Positions 38,569-46,617 of a stretch of 64,000 nucleotides of DNA are shown here, piece by piece. The notes below the pieces were generated by a model. That model worked only from the letters and a program-made list of their open reading frames with translations, was not told where the DNA came from and did no database searches. How positions within the stretch are numbered: the first letter of the stretch is position 1; every line of letters starts with the position of its first letter. The DNA lies in contig NZ_KE384114.1 in the NCBI RefSeq assembly GCF_000423945.1, forward strand, positions 193,646-257,645. The letters run 5' to 3'. This stretch comes from Butyrivibrio sp. XPD2002. Lineage in GTDB: Bacteria > Bacillota > Clostridia > Lachnospirales > Lachnospiraceae. Position numbers and translations under genes: made by a program.

Positions 38569-39867
38569 ATGGCAAAATTATTGGACAAGCAAAGATATAA
38601 ATGTGCGCTTGCTGCAATGCAGACAGTGCAGGCAATAGACAGAGCTATACCGGTTCTTCATTCAGGTCCGGGATGCGCTCAGAAGCTTTCAGACGGTACA
38701 GGCAGCAGTGGATATTTTTCACCAAACATTTTTCCCTGCACAAGTATCAATGAGAAAGATGTTGTATTCGGTGGTGTAAAAAAGCTCCATTCTACAATAG
38801 ACAACGCCCTCAAGGTAATCGACGCAGATATGTATGTCGTACTTACGGGATGTATTCCTGAAATTGTGGGAGATGATTCAGGCGAGGTTGTTTCCGAATT
38901 TGCAGATGCGGATAAGCCTGTTATATATGCGCCTACAGCAGGATTTAAGGGAAACAATTACAAGGGACATGAGCAGGTTATTGATGCTATCATCGATCAG
39001 TACCTTGAAAAGCCTGAGGCAAGACAGAAAGGTCTTGTTAATATCTGGGCTGATGTTCCGTATCAGGATCTGTTCTGGCTTGGTAATCTAAGAGAGCTGG
39101 AGAAGCTCCTTGAGGAAATCGGACTTACTCCCAATACTATATTTGGCTATAACAGAGGAATTGATAACATCAATAAGATTCCTTATGCTGAGTTTAACCT
39201 TCTGGTATCCCCCTGGGTTTCTCTTAAGAATGTCAAGAAGATGGAGAAAAAACTGGGAATTCCTTACCTTCACTATAAGACACTTCCTGTCGGGGCTTTT
39301 GAAACAAGTAAGTTCTTGAGAGAGGTAGGAAAGTATGCAAATGTCGACGAAAAGAAGGTTGAAGAAGTAATCACAGAGCATGAGAAATACTACTATTATC
39401 TGATTGAACGTTATGCAGATCTTTTCCTGGAAAACCGTGTAATCAACAAGCAGTTCTCTGTTGTGGCTGATGCACAGTATACACTTGGTATCACTAAGTT
39501 TTTGACAAACGATCTGGGACTTATCCCTGCAAAGCAGTTTATCGTGGATGATACACCCAAGGAATACAGAGAGGCTATTGCTGAGGAGTTCAAGAACCTG
39601 AATTACGGTCTTGAAGCTGAGGCGGTATTTGAGACTGACGGCTACAAGATCCATGAAGCCATAAAGGAGCATGATTACCATGGCTATCCGCTTATTCTCG
39701 GTGGATATTACGATAAGGAAATCACGGATGACCTTAAGGGTAACTTCCTTAACATCTCATGGCCTGTAAAGGACAAGATCGTATTTGATGATTTCATTGT
39801 GGGATATACCGGTGGGATCAGACTTATTGAGGATATTTATACTGTAGCGTCCCAGAGATTCAACTGA
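38569..39867 (+). CDS. Nitrogenase component 1 beta-like subunit, K2
   Basis: 432 residues. P-cluster cysteines are at C12 (YKCALAAM), C36 (HSGPGC) and C95 (VLTGCIPEIVGDD). VVFGGVKKLHSTI and the C-terminal VGYTGGIRLIEDIYTVAS fit NifK/NifN relatives. It starts 20 bases after D2 with an AGGAGG site, so D2K2 form a pair. K2 and K1 are distant paralogues, which suggests one ancient pair duplication. A clean terminator follows and ends the nitrogenase-like block. Confidence 0.88.
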   Translation: MAKLLDKQRYKCALAAMQTVQAIDRAIPVLHSGPGCAQKLSDGTGSSGYFSPNIFPCTSINEKDVVFGGVKKLHSTIDNALKVIDADMYVVLTGCIPEIVGDDSGEVVSEFADADKPVIYAPTAGFKGNNYKGHEQVIDAIIDQYLEKPEARQKGLVNIWADVPYQDLFWLGNLRELEKLLEEIGLTPNTIFGYNRGIDNINKIPYAEFNLLVSPWVSLKNVKKMEKKLGIPYLHYKTLPVGAFETSKFLREVGKYANVDEKKVEEVITEHEKYYYYLIERYADLFLENRVINKQFSVVADAQYTLGITKFLTNDLGLIPAKQFIVDDTPKEYREAIAEEFKNLNYGLEAEAVFETDGYKIHEAIKEHDYHGYPLILGGYYDKEITDDLKGNFLNISWPVKDKIVFDDFIVGYTGGIRLIEDIYTVASQRFN

Positions 39868-39881
39868 TTTATAATGTTTAT

Positions 39882-39910
39882 GCCCTGCCGAAAATGGCAG
39901 GGCTTTTTTT
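39882..39910 (+). terminator. Terminator of the D1K1-D2K2 block
   Basis: GCCCTGCC pairs with GGCAGGGC, followed by seven T. A second perfect palindrome, ATGATATAGG with CCTATATCAT (39911-39935), follows directly. Confidence 0.92.
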
Positions 39911-39940
39911 ATGATATAGGAAATTCCTATATCATAAAAA

Positions 39941-40080
39941 GCGCTCCGCTATGGATGCGCACTCGCGCGATAGGAATATGTTGCCTTCAGCAACCGCGTC
40001 TACGTTCCACTTCGGTCGTTGCAAAGCAGATGTCCCCCGGACATCTTGCAACGGCGCGAGAATGTCGCAAGCGACATTCT
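39941..40080. repeat. Extragenic palindromic element, copy 2
   Basis: Begins GCGCTCCGC, contains GTTGCCTTCAGCAAC, a long inner stem (CGTTGCAA with TTGCAACG, and AGATGTCC with GGACATCT) and ends with the palindrome GAATGTCGC-AA-GCGACATTC. It has the same plan as copy 1 at 34167 but with an added inner hairpin. No ORF is inside. Confidence 0.6.
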
Positions 40081-40160
40081 TTCTTGTGTAAAGACTTAGA
40101 TGGTGATCAGCTTATATGATAATGAATTCTTATTGCTAACCATAATAACTACTTAATTGT

Positions 40161-40272
40161 GCAAGGCAGCGACTCAGAGTATAGTCTTCTTAACAACAAA
40201 ACAAGTTGCTGACTGGACAACCGGAGGCGAATGACTACTATCATTGGGTAGCTCATTTTCCTTCGGTTTTTT
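40161..40272 (+). promoter_or_regulatory. Structured leader with terminator before ABC importer 2
   Basis: CAGCGAC (40167-40173) pairs with GTTGCTG (40205-40211). Then comes GGACAACCGGAGG (40215-40227, identical to 34094-34106) and a full terminator hairpin: CCGGAGG with CCTTCGG, AATGA with TCATT, CTAC with GTAG, then six T (40221-40272). It lies 68 bases before the gene start, so it looks like transcription attenuation (a riboswitch or protein-controlled). It does not match a T-box, SAM-I or lysine consensus that I know. Confidence 0.55.
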
Positions 40273-40339
40273 CAGTTTACGGGAATAAATGGTCAGCAAA
40301 ATTTAAGGTGCAGTATATAGCTGCAAGAAGGAGGAGAAA

Positions 40340-41257
40340 ATGAAGAAATTACAGGCTATCAAATTTATTACCGCAGGAGCAGCTACAATGGCAATGATGG
40401 CTGCACTTACAGGATGCCAAAGCTCAGCAGGCACAGGAGCTCAGGCAGCAAATACCACTGAGACAGAAGCAAAGGATGAAGTAGAAGTAAAGGATGAAGC
40501 AACTGCAACAAGCGATTCAGCAGACGGAGAGGTTAAGACAGTTATTGTAGGATCCGGAATCAATTACAACCCCTTCTGCTACCTTGACGAAAATGGTGAA
40601 GCAGTTGGATATGAGTACGACGTACTTGCCAAGATAGATGAGCTTCTTCCTCAGTATGAATTTGAATATCAGTCAATGGCCTTTGATCAGCTGGTACTTT
40701 CACTTGAGGCAGGAAAAATAGATATAGCGGCACATCAGTATGAATATACGGATGAAAGAGCAGAGAAGTATCTTTTCTCAGGTGAGACCTATACATCATA
40801 CATTACATACCTTGCAGTACCTGTAGACAGCGATGTGGACAGCCTTGAAGATCTTGCAGGTCAGAAGATAAGAACCGGCGGAAGAACAAGCGCAACAACT
40901 CAGATACTTACAAAGTGGAATGAAGAGCATCCCGGACAGGAAGTTGAACTTGTAACAGCTGAATCAAGCTCTGATGAAGAGGCCGCAGCAGCAATTAAGT
41001 CAGGCGCTGCAGCAGCAACTGTTCTTAAGAAGAGTGATGTAATAAAGCTTAATACTAACTTCAGTGATGATGGAAAAGACTTCATTAAATCAGTCGGAGA
41101 GCCTATAAACAATTCAAAGACCTACTATCTGTATCGCAAGGATGAGACAGAGCTTCAGGAAGCTATAGACGGTGCACTTAAGCAGCTTAAGGAAGACGGA
41201 ACTCTTTCAGAGCTTGCTATCAAGTGGGTAGGATACGACGTAACTGAAGAGGAATAA
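40340..41257 (+). CDS. Amino-acid-type ABC substrate-binding lipoprotein 2
   Basis: 305 residues. The signal peptide ends in LTGC, followed by an acidic linker and a family 3 solute-binding domain (NPFCYLDENGEAVGYEYDV, KIDIAAHQYEYTDERAEKYL, LAGQKIRTGGRTSATTQ). It recalls the TcyJ/TcyK (YtmJ/K) type that binds cystine and related sulfur compounds; the substrate is inferred only. Strong AGGAGGAG site. First gene of a four-gene importer operon directly after the nitrogenase-like genes. Confidence 0.87.
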   Translation: MKKLQAIKFITAGAATMAMMAALTGCQSSAGTGAQAANTTETEAKDEVEVKDEATATSDSADGEVKTVIVGSGINYNPFCYLDENGEAVGYEYDVLAKIDELLPQYEFEYQSMAFDQLVLSLEAGKIDIAAHQYEYTDERAEKYLFSGETYTSYITYLAVPVDSDVDSLEDLAGQKIRTGGRTSATTQILTKWNEEHPGQEVELVTAESSSDEEAAAAIKSGAAAATVLKKSDVIKLNTNFSDDGKDFIKSVGEPINNSKTYYLYRKDETELQEAIDGALKQLKEDGTLSELAIKWVGYDVTEEE

Positions 41258-41262
41258 TGACT

Positions 41263-41952
41263 ATGGGAAATTATTTTAGTATTGATAGATTTATAAATGT
41301 ATTTCCTAAAATAATTTCAAATATATCGGTTAATTTCCATATAGTGTTTTGGTCAATGCTTTTTGGCACGATATTAGCAGTCTTGGTTGCAGTCTTAAGG
41401 CTTAAGAAAATTCCGGTAATAAGTCAGATTATAAGTGTTTATATCTCGTTCATGAGAGGAACGCCACTTCTGGTTCAGATGATGATCGCATTTTACGGGA
41501 TTCCACTTTTGCTAGGATCACTTTTCCTGAATGTGTTTGGAATAAACCTGAATAGGATAGAACCGGTAATATTTGTGGAAATCGCGATTATATTGAATGA
41601 AGGAGCATTCCTCGGTGAAATATTCAGAGGGGCCATAACCTCTGTACCTTCCATTCAAACAGAAGCCGGATATTCAATTGGGATGACAGGAGCGCAAACT
41701 TTTAGCCGAATTGTGCTCCCCCAGGCCTTTAAGGTTGCACTGCCTCATTACGGTGTGGATCTGGTCGGAGTGTTTCAGAATACATCATTGGTATTTACAC
41801 TCGGCGTAGTAGATGTTTTGGGAAAAGCAAAAACACTTGGTGCGGCTACAGGGCACACTTTGGAAGGATATATAGCAGCGACACTTGTTTATATTACCTT
41901 CAGTTTAATTTTGAAGGGTGCTTTTTTACTACTTGAGAAAAAACTGAAGTAA
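41263..41952 (+). CDS. Amino-acid-type ABC permease 2a
   Basis: 229 residues, about five membrane helices. YISFMRGTPLLVQMMIAFYG and EAGYSIGMTGAQTFSRIVLP are the HisMQ and coupling motifs. A start at 41257, overlapping the upstream stop, is also possible; 41263 has the better distance (nine bases) from AGAGGA. Confidence 0.9.
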   Translation: MGNYFSIDRFINVFPKIISNISVNFHIVFWSMLFGTILAVLVAVLRLKKIPVISQIISVYISFMRGTPLLVQMMIAFYGIPLLLGSLFLNVFGINLNRIEPVIFVEIAIILNEGAFLGEIFRGAITSVPSIQTEAGYSIGMTGAQTFSRIVLPQAFKVALPHYGVDLVGVFQNTSLVFTLGVVDVLGKAKTLGAATGHTLEGYIAATLVYITFSLILKGAFLLLEKKLK

Positions 41953-41964
41953 AGGGGAAAATAT

Positions 41965-42675
41965 ATGTCATTTAATGTATCAAGTTTTTTAGAATCCCTG
42001 ATATCTGCTTTTAAATATGCACCTGTGACATTGGAATTGACTGCTATTACATTTGTAGTGAGCCTGATTTTGGGAACCTTTATTGCTACCATTAGGCATT
42101 ACAGGGTTCCTGTATTATCACAGTTTTTTGCAATTTTTGTCACGATTTACATGGGGCTTCCGATGATGGTAGCCCTTATACTTTACAATCTGATCTTTAT
42201 GACCTTTTACAATGATTTTGCAGAAGCTTTTCATATAAGCGTTCAGATAAGTGATATAAATCCTATTTTCATTGGCTTTTTTGCACTTATTCTTGGGACA
42301 TCCTGCTCGATCAGTGAAAGCGTAAGAGGTGCATTCAGGGGAATTGACAAAACACAGTACGAAGCAGGTTATAGTATAGGCCTTACAAAATTTCAGACAC
42401 TAAGGCGGATTATTTTTCCGCAGATGGTTCCGATACTTTTACCGGGAATGCAGAATTCACTTATCGGATTACTGAAGGCATCAAATCTGGTAAGTGCGAT
42501 ATCCGTAATAGAAATAATGACAGGGGCGCTTCTTCCGGCGCTACTATATTACAGCTACCTGGAAGGGTACGTCGCAGCAGCTCTTGTTTACTGGATTATC
42601 GGTGCATGTATAGAATTACTTGCGGCAATTGCAGAGAAAAACTCCGGGAAATATTTGAAAAGAACAGTTGGTTAA
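41965..42675 (+). CDS. Amino-acid-type ABC permease 2b
   Basis: 236 residues. Second channel subunit, with TIYMGLPMMVALILYNLIF (a variant of the usual RGTPLLVQ stretch) and EAGYSIGLTKFQTLRRIIFP. It follows the first permease by 12 bases with an AAGGGGAAA ribosome site. Confidence 0.9.
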   Translation: MSFNVSSFLESLISAFKYAPVTLELTAITFVVSLILGTFIATIRHYRVPVLSQFFAIFVTIYMGLPMMVALILYNLIFMTFYNDFAEAFHISVQISDINPIFIGFFALILGTSCSISESVRGAFRGIDKTQYEAGYSIGLTKFQTLRRIIFPQMVPILLPGMQNSLIGLLKASNLVSAISVIEIMTGALLPALLYYSYLEGYVAAALVYWIIGACIELLAAIAEKNSGKYLKRTVG

Positions 42676-42723
42676 AGCAATCTGATCGGTGGATCAGAGC
42701 CGGAGATAAGGAGTGATTACAGG

Positions 42724-43476
42724 GTGATAGAGTTAACTAGTGTAAAAAAATCGTTTGCAAAACAGGAAGTACTTAAGGACGTTTCACTAAGAGTTAATGA
42801 TGGTGAAGTAGTGGTCATACTTGGCCCAAGCGGCTCGGGAAAGACAACGCTTCTTAGATGCATAAACTTTTTGGAACGTGCTGACAGTGGTCTTATGAAT
42901 TTTGGGGGAAATGAGATAGATTTGCGGAAAACAAAGAAAAAAGAGATTTTGTATGTCAGAAGACATTCAGCATTTGTTTTCCAGAATTACGGACTTTTTG
43001 CACACAAGACAGCGATCCAGAACGTAATGGAGGGTCTTACACAGGTACAGAAGAAGTCAAAGGCTGACGCAACGAAAATTGCTGAGGATGCTCTTAGCTG
43101 GGTTGGACTACTTGATAAAAAGGATTATTATCCTTCACAGCTTTCAGGCGGACAACAGCAGAGAGTCGGAATCGCACGAGCCATTGCCTTAAAGCCTGAT
43201 GTTATTCTCTTTGATGAACCAACCTCTGCTCTTGATCCTGAGCTTGTGGGCGAAACACTTGAGGTTATAAAGAAGGTTGCAAAGAGCGGAATCACAATGG
43301 TAGTTGTTACACACGAAATGTCCTTTGCGGAGGAAGTTGCTGACAGGGTAATCTTCATGGACGGTGGCGTTGTGGTAGAGGAAGGAAAGCCGGACGAGAT
43401 ATTCTATCGTCCGAAGGAGGAACGTACACGACAGTTTTTATCCAGGATCATGCCGGTGGATTCCTATGTAATCTAA
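42724..43476 (+). CDS. Amino-acid-type ABC ATPase 2
   Basis: 250 residues. Walker [13 protein letters not shown]-loop [10 protein letters not shown], signature [11 protein letters not shown], Walker [15 protein letters not shown] and the H-loop VVTHEMSFA. The start is GTG at 42724, ten bases behind AAGGAG. It completes importer 2 and is followed by a terminator. Confidence 0.92.
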   Translation: MIELTSVKKSFAKQEVLKDVSLRVNDGEVVVILGPSGSGKTTLLRCINFLERADSGLMNFGGNEIDLRKTKKKEILYVRRHSAFVFQNYGLFAHKTAIQNVMEGLTQVQKKSKADATKIAEDALSWVGLLDKKDYYPSQLSGGQQQRVGIARAIALKPDVILFDEPTSALDPELVGETLEVIKKVAKSGITMVVVTHEMSFAEEVADRVIFMDGGVVVEEGKPDEIFYRPKEERTRQFLSRIMPVDSYVI

Positions 43477-43491
43477 TAATTTTTAAGTCCA

Positions 43492-43516
43492 GGGAGCTTT
43501 TCGCAGCTCCCTTTTT
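43492..43516 (+). terminator. Terminator of the ABC importer 2 operon
   Basis: GGGAGCT pairs with AGCTCCC, followed by TTTTT. Confidence 0.9.
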
Positions 43517-43556
43517 CAATATCATTGATATGTTCTAACGGGAGAAAAAATGAAAT

Positions 43557-44939
43557 ATGACAGGAAATAGAAAACTGGTTAAGGAGATAATCATCCTTAT
43601 CATACCGGCAATTATTGAATACTCGTTCCAGGCACTTGTCAATTATGCCGATTTTATTATGGTGGGGAAGCTTGGCATAGAGGCATCGGCAACTATAGGA
43701 ATTACAAATGAAGTTACATTTCTTATAAAGGCAGGAGTAAATGCATTGGGTGTTGGTGTGCTTGCATATATGGCAAAAGAGATAGGCGCAGGAAACAGGG
43801 GAAAACTAAGGAATGCAACCCTGCATGCATATTTTCTTGCTTTAGTGGTGGGGATATTTACTACAGCTATCCCTCTTATCATTAGTCCGTACCTGCCGGT
43901 ATTTCTTGGGGCTGCAGAAGATATAAGAAGACCTGCATCCATGTACTTTTCCATATGCTCATCCATGGGGATTTTCTTTGCTTTTAATGTGACAGCAGGA
44001 AGCATAAGAAAAGCGTATAAGGATATGGTCACACCATTACTGGTTAATGGTTTTATAAACATTCTGAATGTAATACTTAACTGGTTTTTGATTTACCCTG
44101 ACAAGACAATAAGCTTTTCGGGAATGGAAATAAATATCAGAAGAGGCAATCTGGGTGTTATGGGAGCAGCCTATGCAACTGCAATTGCCACTATGACAGG
44201 CGGAATCCTTATGCTGTTTTTCAATGAAAAGCATAAGGATACTGCGATGATAGCAAAGGCTGATATCAAGGACAATTTTCTGAGGGCTGAAGGAAAAGAA
44301 ATTATAGGGAAGTATATTTTAGTTGGCATACCTGCTTTTCTGACATCTGTAGTTACAAGCCTTGGGAGAGTCATTTTTACTGCTATGGTAGTTCCTCTCG
44401 GAACAGAAATATACGCTGCCCACTCTATTGCATTTACGGCCGAATCTGCTTTTTACATCCCTGCTGTCGGAATGGCCAGCGCTGTTGCATCCCTTTCCGG
44501 CAATGTAAGAGGTGAAGGAAATCTAAAAAAACTAAACAGGCAAACCAACATGGTCTGCGTGATTATTGTATTCATTATGATGATAGCAACAGGAATATTA
44601 CTGATATGTGCCGATGGAATTATTTCATTTTTTACAAATGATGCAGGTGCACTTATTCTGGCGCCGAAGCTCCTGCGTATTGTTGCAATAAATGAGCCTA
44701 TGTTCGGAATCTCCATAGTCATGCAATATGTATTTAATGGAATTGGAAAAACCAAGATTCCATTGGTGGTATCAGGATTTACGCAATGGTTTGTGAGAGT
44801 CCTGGGGGTATTTATATTTGTTCATGTATTAGGATTTGGAATAGAAATAGCGTGGATATGCATGATATCGGATAATATCCTTAGAGCAATACTGCTATAT
44901 GGCTGGTATTGGGCAGATAATAAAAGGATATTGGCGTGA
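43557..44939 (+). CDS. MATE family exporter 2
   Basis: 460 residues, twelve predicted helices in two halves: IIEYSFQALVNYADFIMVGK, then AGVNALGVGVLAYMAKEIGA in the first half and MVVPLGTEIYAAHSIAFTAE in the second. It differs clearly from the MATE at 604. It would export a cationic or organic compound with Na+ or H+ antiport. Its place after the sulfur locus may be chance; it has a separate start after a terminator. Confidence 0.88.
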   Translation: MTGNRKLVKEIIILIIPAIIEYSFQALVNYADFIMVGKLGIEASATIGITNEVTFLIKAGVNALGVGVLAYMAKEIGAGNRGKLRNATLHAYFLALVVGIFTTAIPLIISPYLPVFLGAAEDIRRPASMYFSICSSMGIFFAFNVTAGSIRKAYKDMVTPLLVNGFINILNVILNWFLIYPDKTISFSGMEINIRRGNLGVMGAAYATAIATMTGGILMLFFNEKHKDTAMIAKADIKDNFLRAEGKEIIGKYILVGIPAFLTSVVTSLGRVIFTAMVVPLGTEIYAAHSIAFTAESAFYIPAVGMASAVASLSGNVRGEGNLKKLNRQTNMVCVIIVFIMMIATGILLICADGIISFFTNDAGALILAPKLLRIVAINEPMFGISIVMQYVFNGIGKTKIPLVVSGFTQWFVRVLGVFIFVHVLGFGIEIAWICMISDNILRAILLYGWYWADNKRILA

Positions 44940-45088
44940 TGAGCAGACTTAATTTTTTGCTATAATAGTAAACAAGGCGAAAACTGGAGGTGGAAATTGG
45001 GATTATCTTAGGATAAGGTATTAGCTAAAAAAGGTGTATAATAAAGATAAAAACAGATGTCGATGATTGTTTTTATAGGAGAAATGTT

Positions 45089-45457
45089 ATGTGTAAAGTT
45101 GTTGACGTCAAAATTGGTAACAGACAAGTGAAAGTTGCTGATATAAAAAGAAAATATCTGGAAAACATAGCTGAGTCAGCAAAAGAGTGTTCTTTAATCG
45201 ATAAGATAATATTGTTTGGGGCTAGCATTGAAGACAGATGTACAGAAGAATCTGATATAGATATAGCTGTTTTTGGAAGCCAGCCAAAAGGTAAAGCATT
45301 GACATCAAAGCAATTTATGCGATTTGCTGATAAACTCTCTGAGTTCGATGATTTTTTACAGAGCTATGACATTCTTTATTTTAAAACCGGAAAGGAAGAT
45401 GATTCTGCGATACTTGCAGAAATAAGCAGAGGAGAGGTCTTGTATGTCAGGGAGTAG
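45089..45457 (+). CDS. Nucleotidyltransferase (MNT-type)
   Basis: 122 residues, minimal pol-beta fold. The active site reads LFGASIEDRCTEESDIDIAV, with Ala inserted where GSxARG or GSR is usual, and the catalytic Asp pair DID kept. Minimal nucleotidyltransferases often pair with HEPN toxins as antitoxins that AMPylate the toxin. Here the next gene is a 59-residue protein that overlaps it, not an obvious HEPN. Confidence 0.8.
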   Translation: MCKVVDVKIGNRQVKVADIKRKYLENIAESAKECSLIDKIILFGASIEDRCTEESDIDIAVFGSQPKGKALTSKQFMRFADKLSEFDDFLQSYDILYFKTGKEDDSAILAEISRGEVLYVRE

Positions 45458-45623
45458 TTACTCATTAAATATGGGACAGATTAAAGCTGATTTGTTTATA
45501 GCTGGTTCAACAATTGATGAAGTAAAGAAGAATGCAATAAACGAGCTCCTTAACTATGCACGGTCGTTGGGAATAAGTATTATAGTTCCAAAGTATATTG
45601 AAGATAAGAAACTGGTGCGATGA
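45444..45623 (+). CDS. 59-residue protein coupled to the nucleotidyltransferase
   Basis: ATG inside the 3' end of the nucleotidyltransferase gene, behind GGAGAGG, with 14 bases of overlap. It encodes MSGSSYSLNMGQIKADLFI then a helix EVKKNAINELLNYARSLG and a strand SIIVPKYIED. The family is not recognised. It may be a small partner or the remains of a longer one. It is followed by a terminator. Confidence 0.55.
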   Translation: MSGSSYSLNMGQIKADLFIAGSTIDEVKKNAINELLNYARSLGISIIVPKYIEDKKLVR

Positions 45624-45676
45624 TTTACAGAAAAAGGGCTTCAAATAGTTATAGCAATGATGCGAAAATAGCATAA

Positions 45677-45722
45677 ACTGGGCAGTATACATTTATTTGT
45701 GGATAGTATGCTGCCCTTTTTA
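45677..45722 (+). terminator. Terminator of the nucleotidyltransferase pair
   Basis: GGGCAGTATAC pairs with GTATGCTGCCC (one wobble) and is followed by TTTTTA. The left part (AAATAGCATAAACTGGGCAG) recurs in degraded form at 46469-46492. Confidence 0.85.
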
Positions 45723-45731
45723 TCGATATAA

Positions 45732-45968
45732 TTTTTAGTTGAGGGAGAAATTATTCATACTCCCGATGAATATGATTTTCCGGATTCTTTATATCAGGAT
45801 CACTGGGAAAATGCTGAAGCATTTGGAGTTGTGGGCGATAACGATGAGCTTATGGCATGCATTGAAGTCTGTCCCGAAGAATGGTCAAACAGACTTAATG
45901 ATATAGGGAGACGTGAAGTTAGAATCAATTTGGGTTATTTTTTCAATAGAGATGGAAAAAGATGGTGA
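45732..45968 (+). pseudogene. Broken GNAT acetyltransferase, fragment 1
   Basis: An open frame of about 78 codons without a start. It reads DFPDSLYQDHWENAEAFGVV and MACIEVCPEEWSNRLN, which is the core of a GNAT family enzyme that continues in relatives as a conserved strand. After NRLN the frame turns to unrelated sequence and ends. Both the start and the acetyl-CoA loop are lost. Confidence 0.65.
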
Positions 45969-46009
45969 GAGCTTGGATGTTTATATAGCGTGTAAGTAAG
46001 GTGGTGCTT

Positions 46010-46237
46010 ATGGAAAGGAAATCTATTCTGATCAAAGATACAACAAGGGAAGAACGAGAACAAATAGTTAAGAATTCCCTTGATTGTGGTGGAGGATGTG
46101 AGAACTGTTCATCATGCTGGCTTGGTGGTGGTAGTCCCTGGGATATATATCAGGACTACATTGACGGCAAAAAAGAAATCCGTGAGATAAACATGGAGTA
46201 CATGGAAAAATATCGCCAGGACAGACAGATTCATTGA
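46010..46237 (+). CDS. Small Cys-rich protein A
   Basis: 75 residues with AAGGTGG before the ATG. The N-terminal helix TTREEREQIVKNSLDC leads to a Cys cluster CGGGCENCSSC, then YQDYIDGKKEI. Together with protein B this is a tandem pair sharing a CxxCxxC-like knuckle and a YxDYIDG motif. It would bind zinc or an Fe-S cluster. The function is unknown. Confidence 0.7.
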   Translation: MERKSILIKDTTREEREQIVKNSLDCGGGCENCSSCWLGGGSPWDIYQDYIDGKKEIREINMEYMEKYRQDRQIH

Positions 46238-46252
46238 GAGGATTTATGATTT

Positions 46253-46450
46253 ATGGGAAGTGCACCGGAGATAAACAACTCTACAAGTGAAGAGCGAAGA
46301 GCATATATAAAAAAGCGTTTTCCATGCATTGCAGACTGCGATATGTGTGGCCTTTGCAAGGTTTTTCATGGAAAAGATGCTGAGACGGCTTATACTGATT
46401 ACATCGATGGAAGTAGAGATTTTATGGATGTGTCAGCAGACTATAAGTAA
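46253..46450 (+). CDS. Small Cys-rich protein B
   Basis: 65 residues, paralogue of A: TSEERRAYIKKRFPCIADCD, then CDMCGLC and YTDYIDGSRDF. It starts 15 bases after A behind GAGAGG. Spacing of the Cys residues is the same kind but not identical, so the two may bind the same metal with different partners. Confidence 0.7.
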   Translation: MGSAPEINNSTSEERRAYIKKRFPCIADCDMCGLCKVFHGKDAETAYTDYIDGSRDFMDVSADYK

Positions 46451-46512
46451 TGGTGACTTTTGATCCGCGGAAATAGCATTAACTGTGCAGTATACATTTG
46501 ATTGAAAGAAAC

Positions 46513-46617
46513 ATGAATCGGTACCGAGAGAATGGTTTTGGTCTGTGGGCTATATGCTTGAAAGATACCGGAGTTAGAGGAGATAAGACTCAGAGGACTG
46601 AAGAAAAGAAAAAGTGA
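46513..46617 (+). pseudogene. Broken GNAT acetyltransferase, fragment 2
   Basis: 34 codons beginning MNRYRENGFGLWAICLKDTG, the strand pair that precedes the GIG-type core in GNAT enzymes of the RimJ/RimL kind, then unrelated low-complexity sequence to the stop. The stop overlaps the start of the next gene (TGATG). It is a remnant and different in origin from the fragment at 45732. Confidence 0.6.

Noticed and set aside
40161..40272. T-box, SAM-I or lysine riboswitch before ABC importer 2
   Set aside because: The T-box core (GGTGGNACCGCG), the SAM-I core and the L-box blocks are absent. Only the terminator and a new 13-mer are seen.
45089..45623. Classical MNT-HEPN toxin-antitoxin pair
   Set aside because: The nucleotidyltransferase is clear, but the overlapping 59-residue partner lacks the HEPN RxxxxH motif, so the classical label is not supported.
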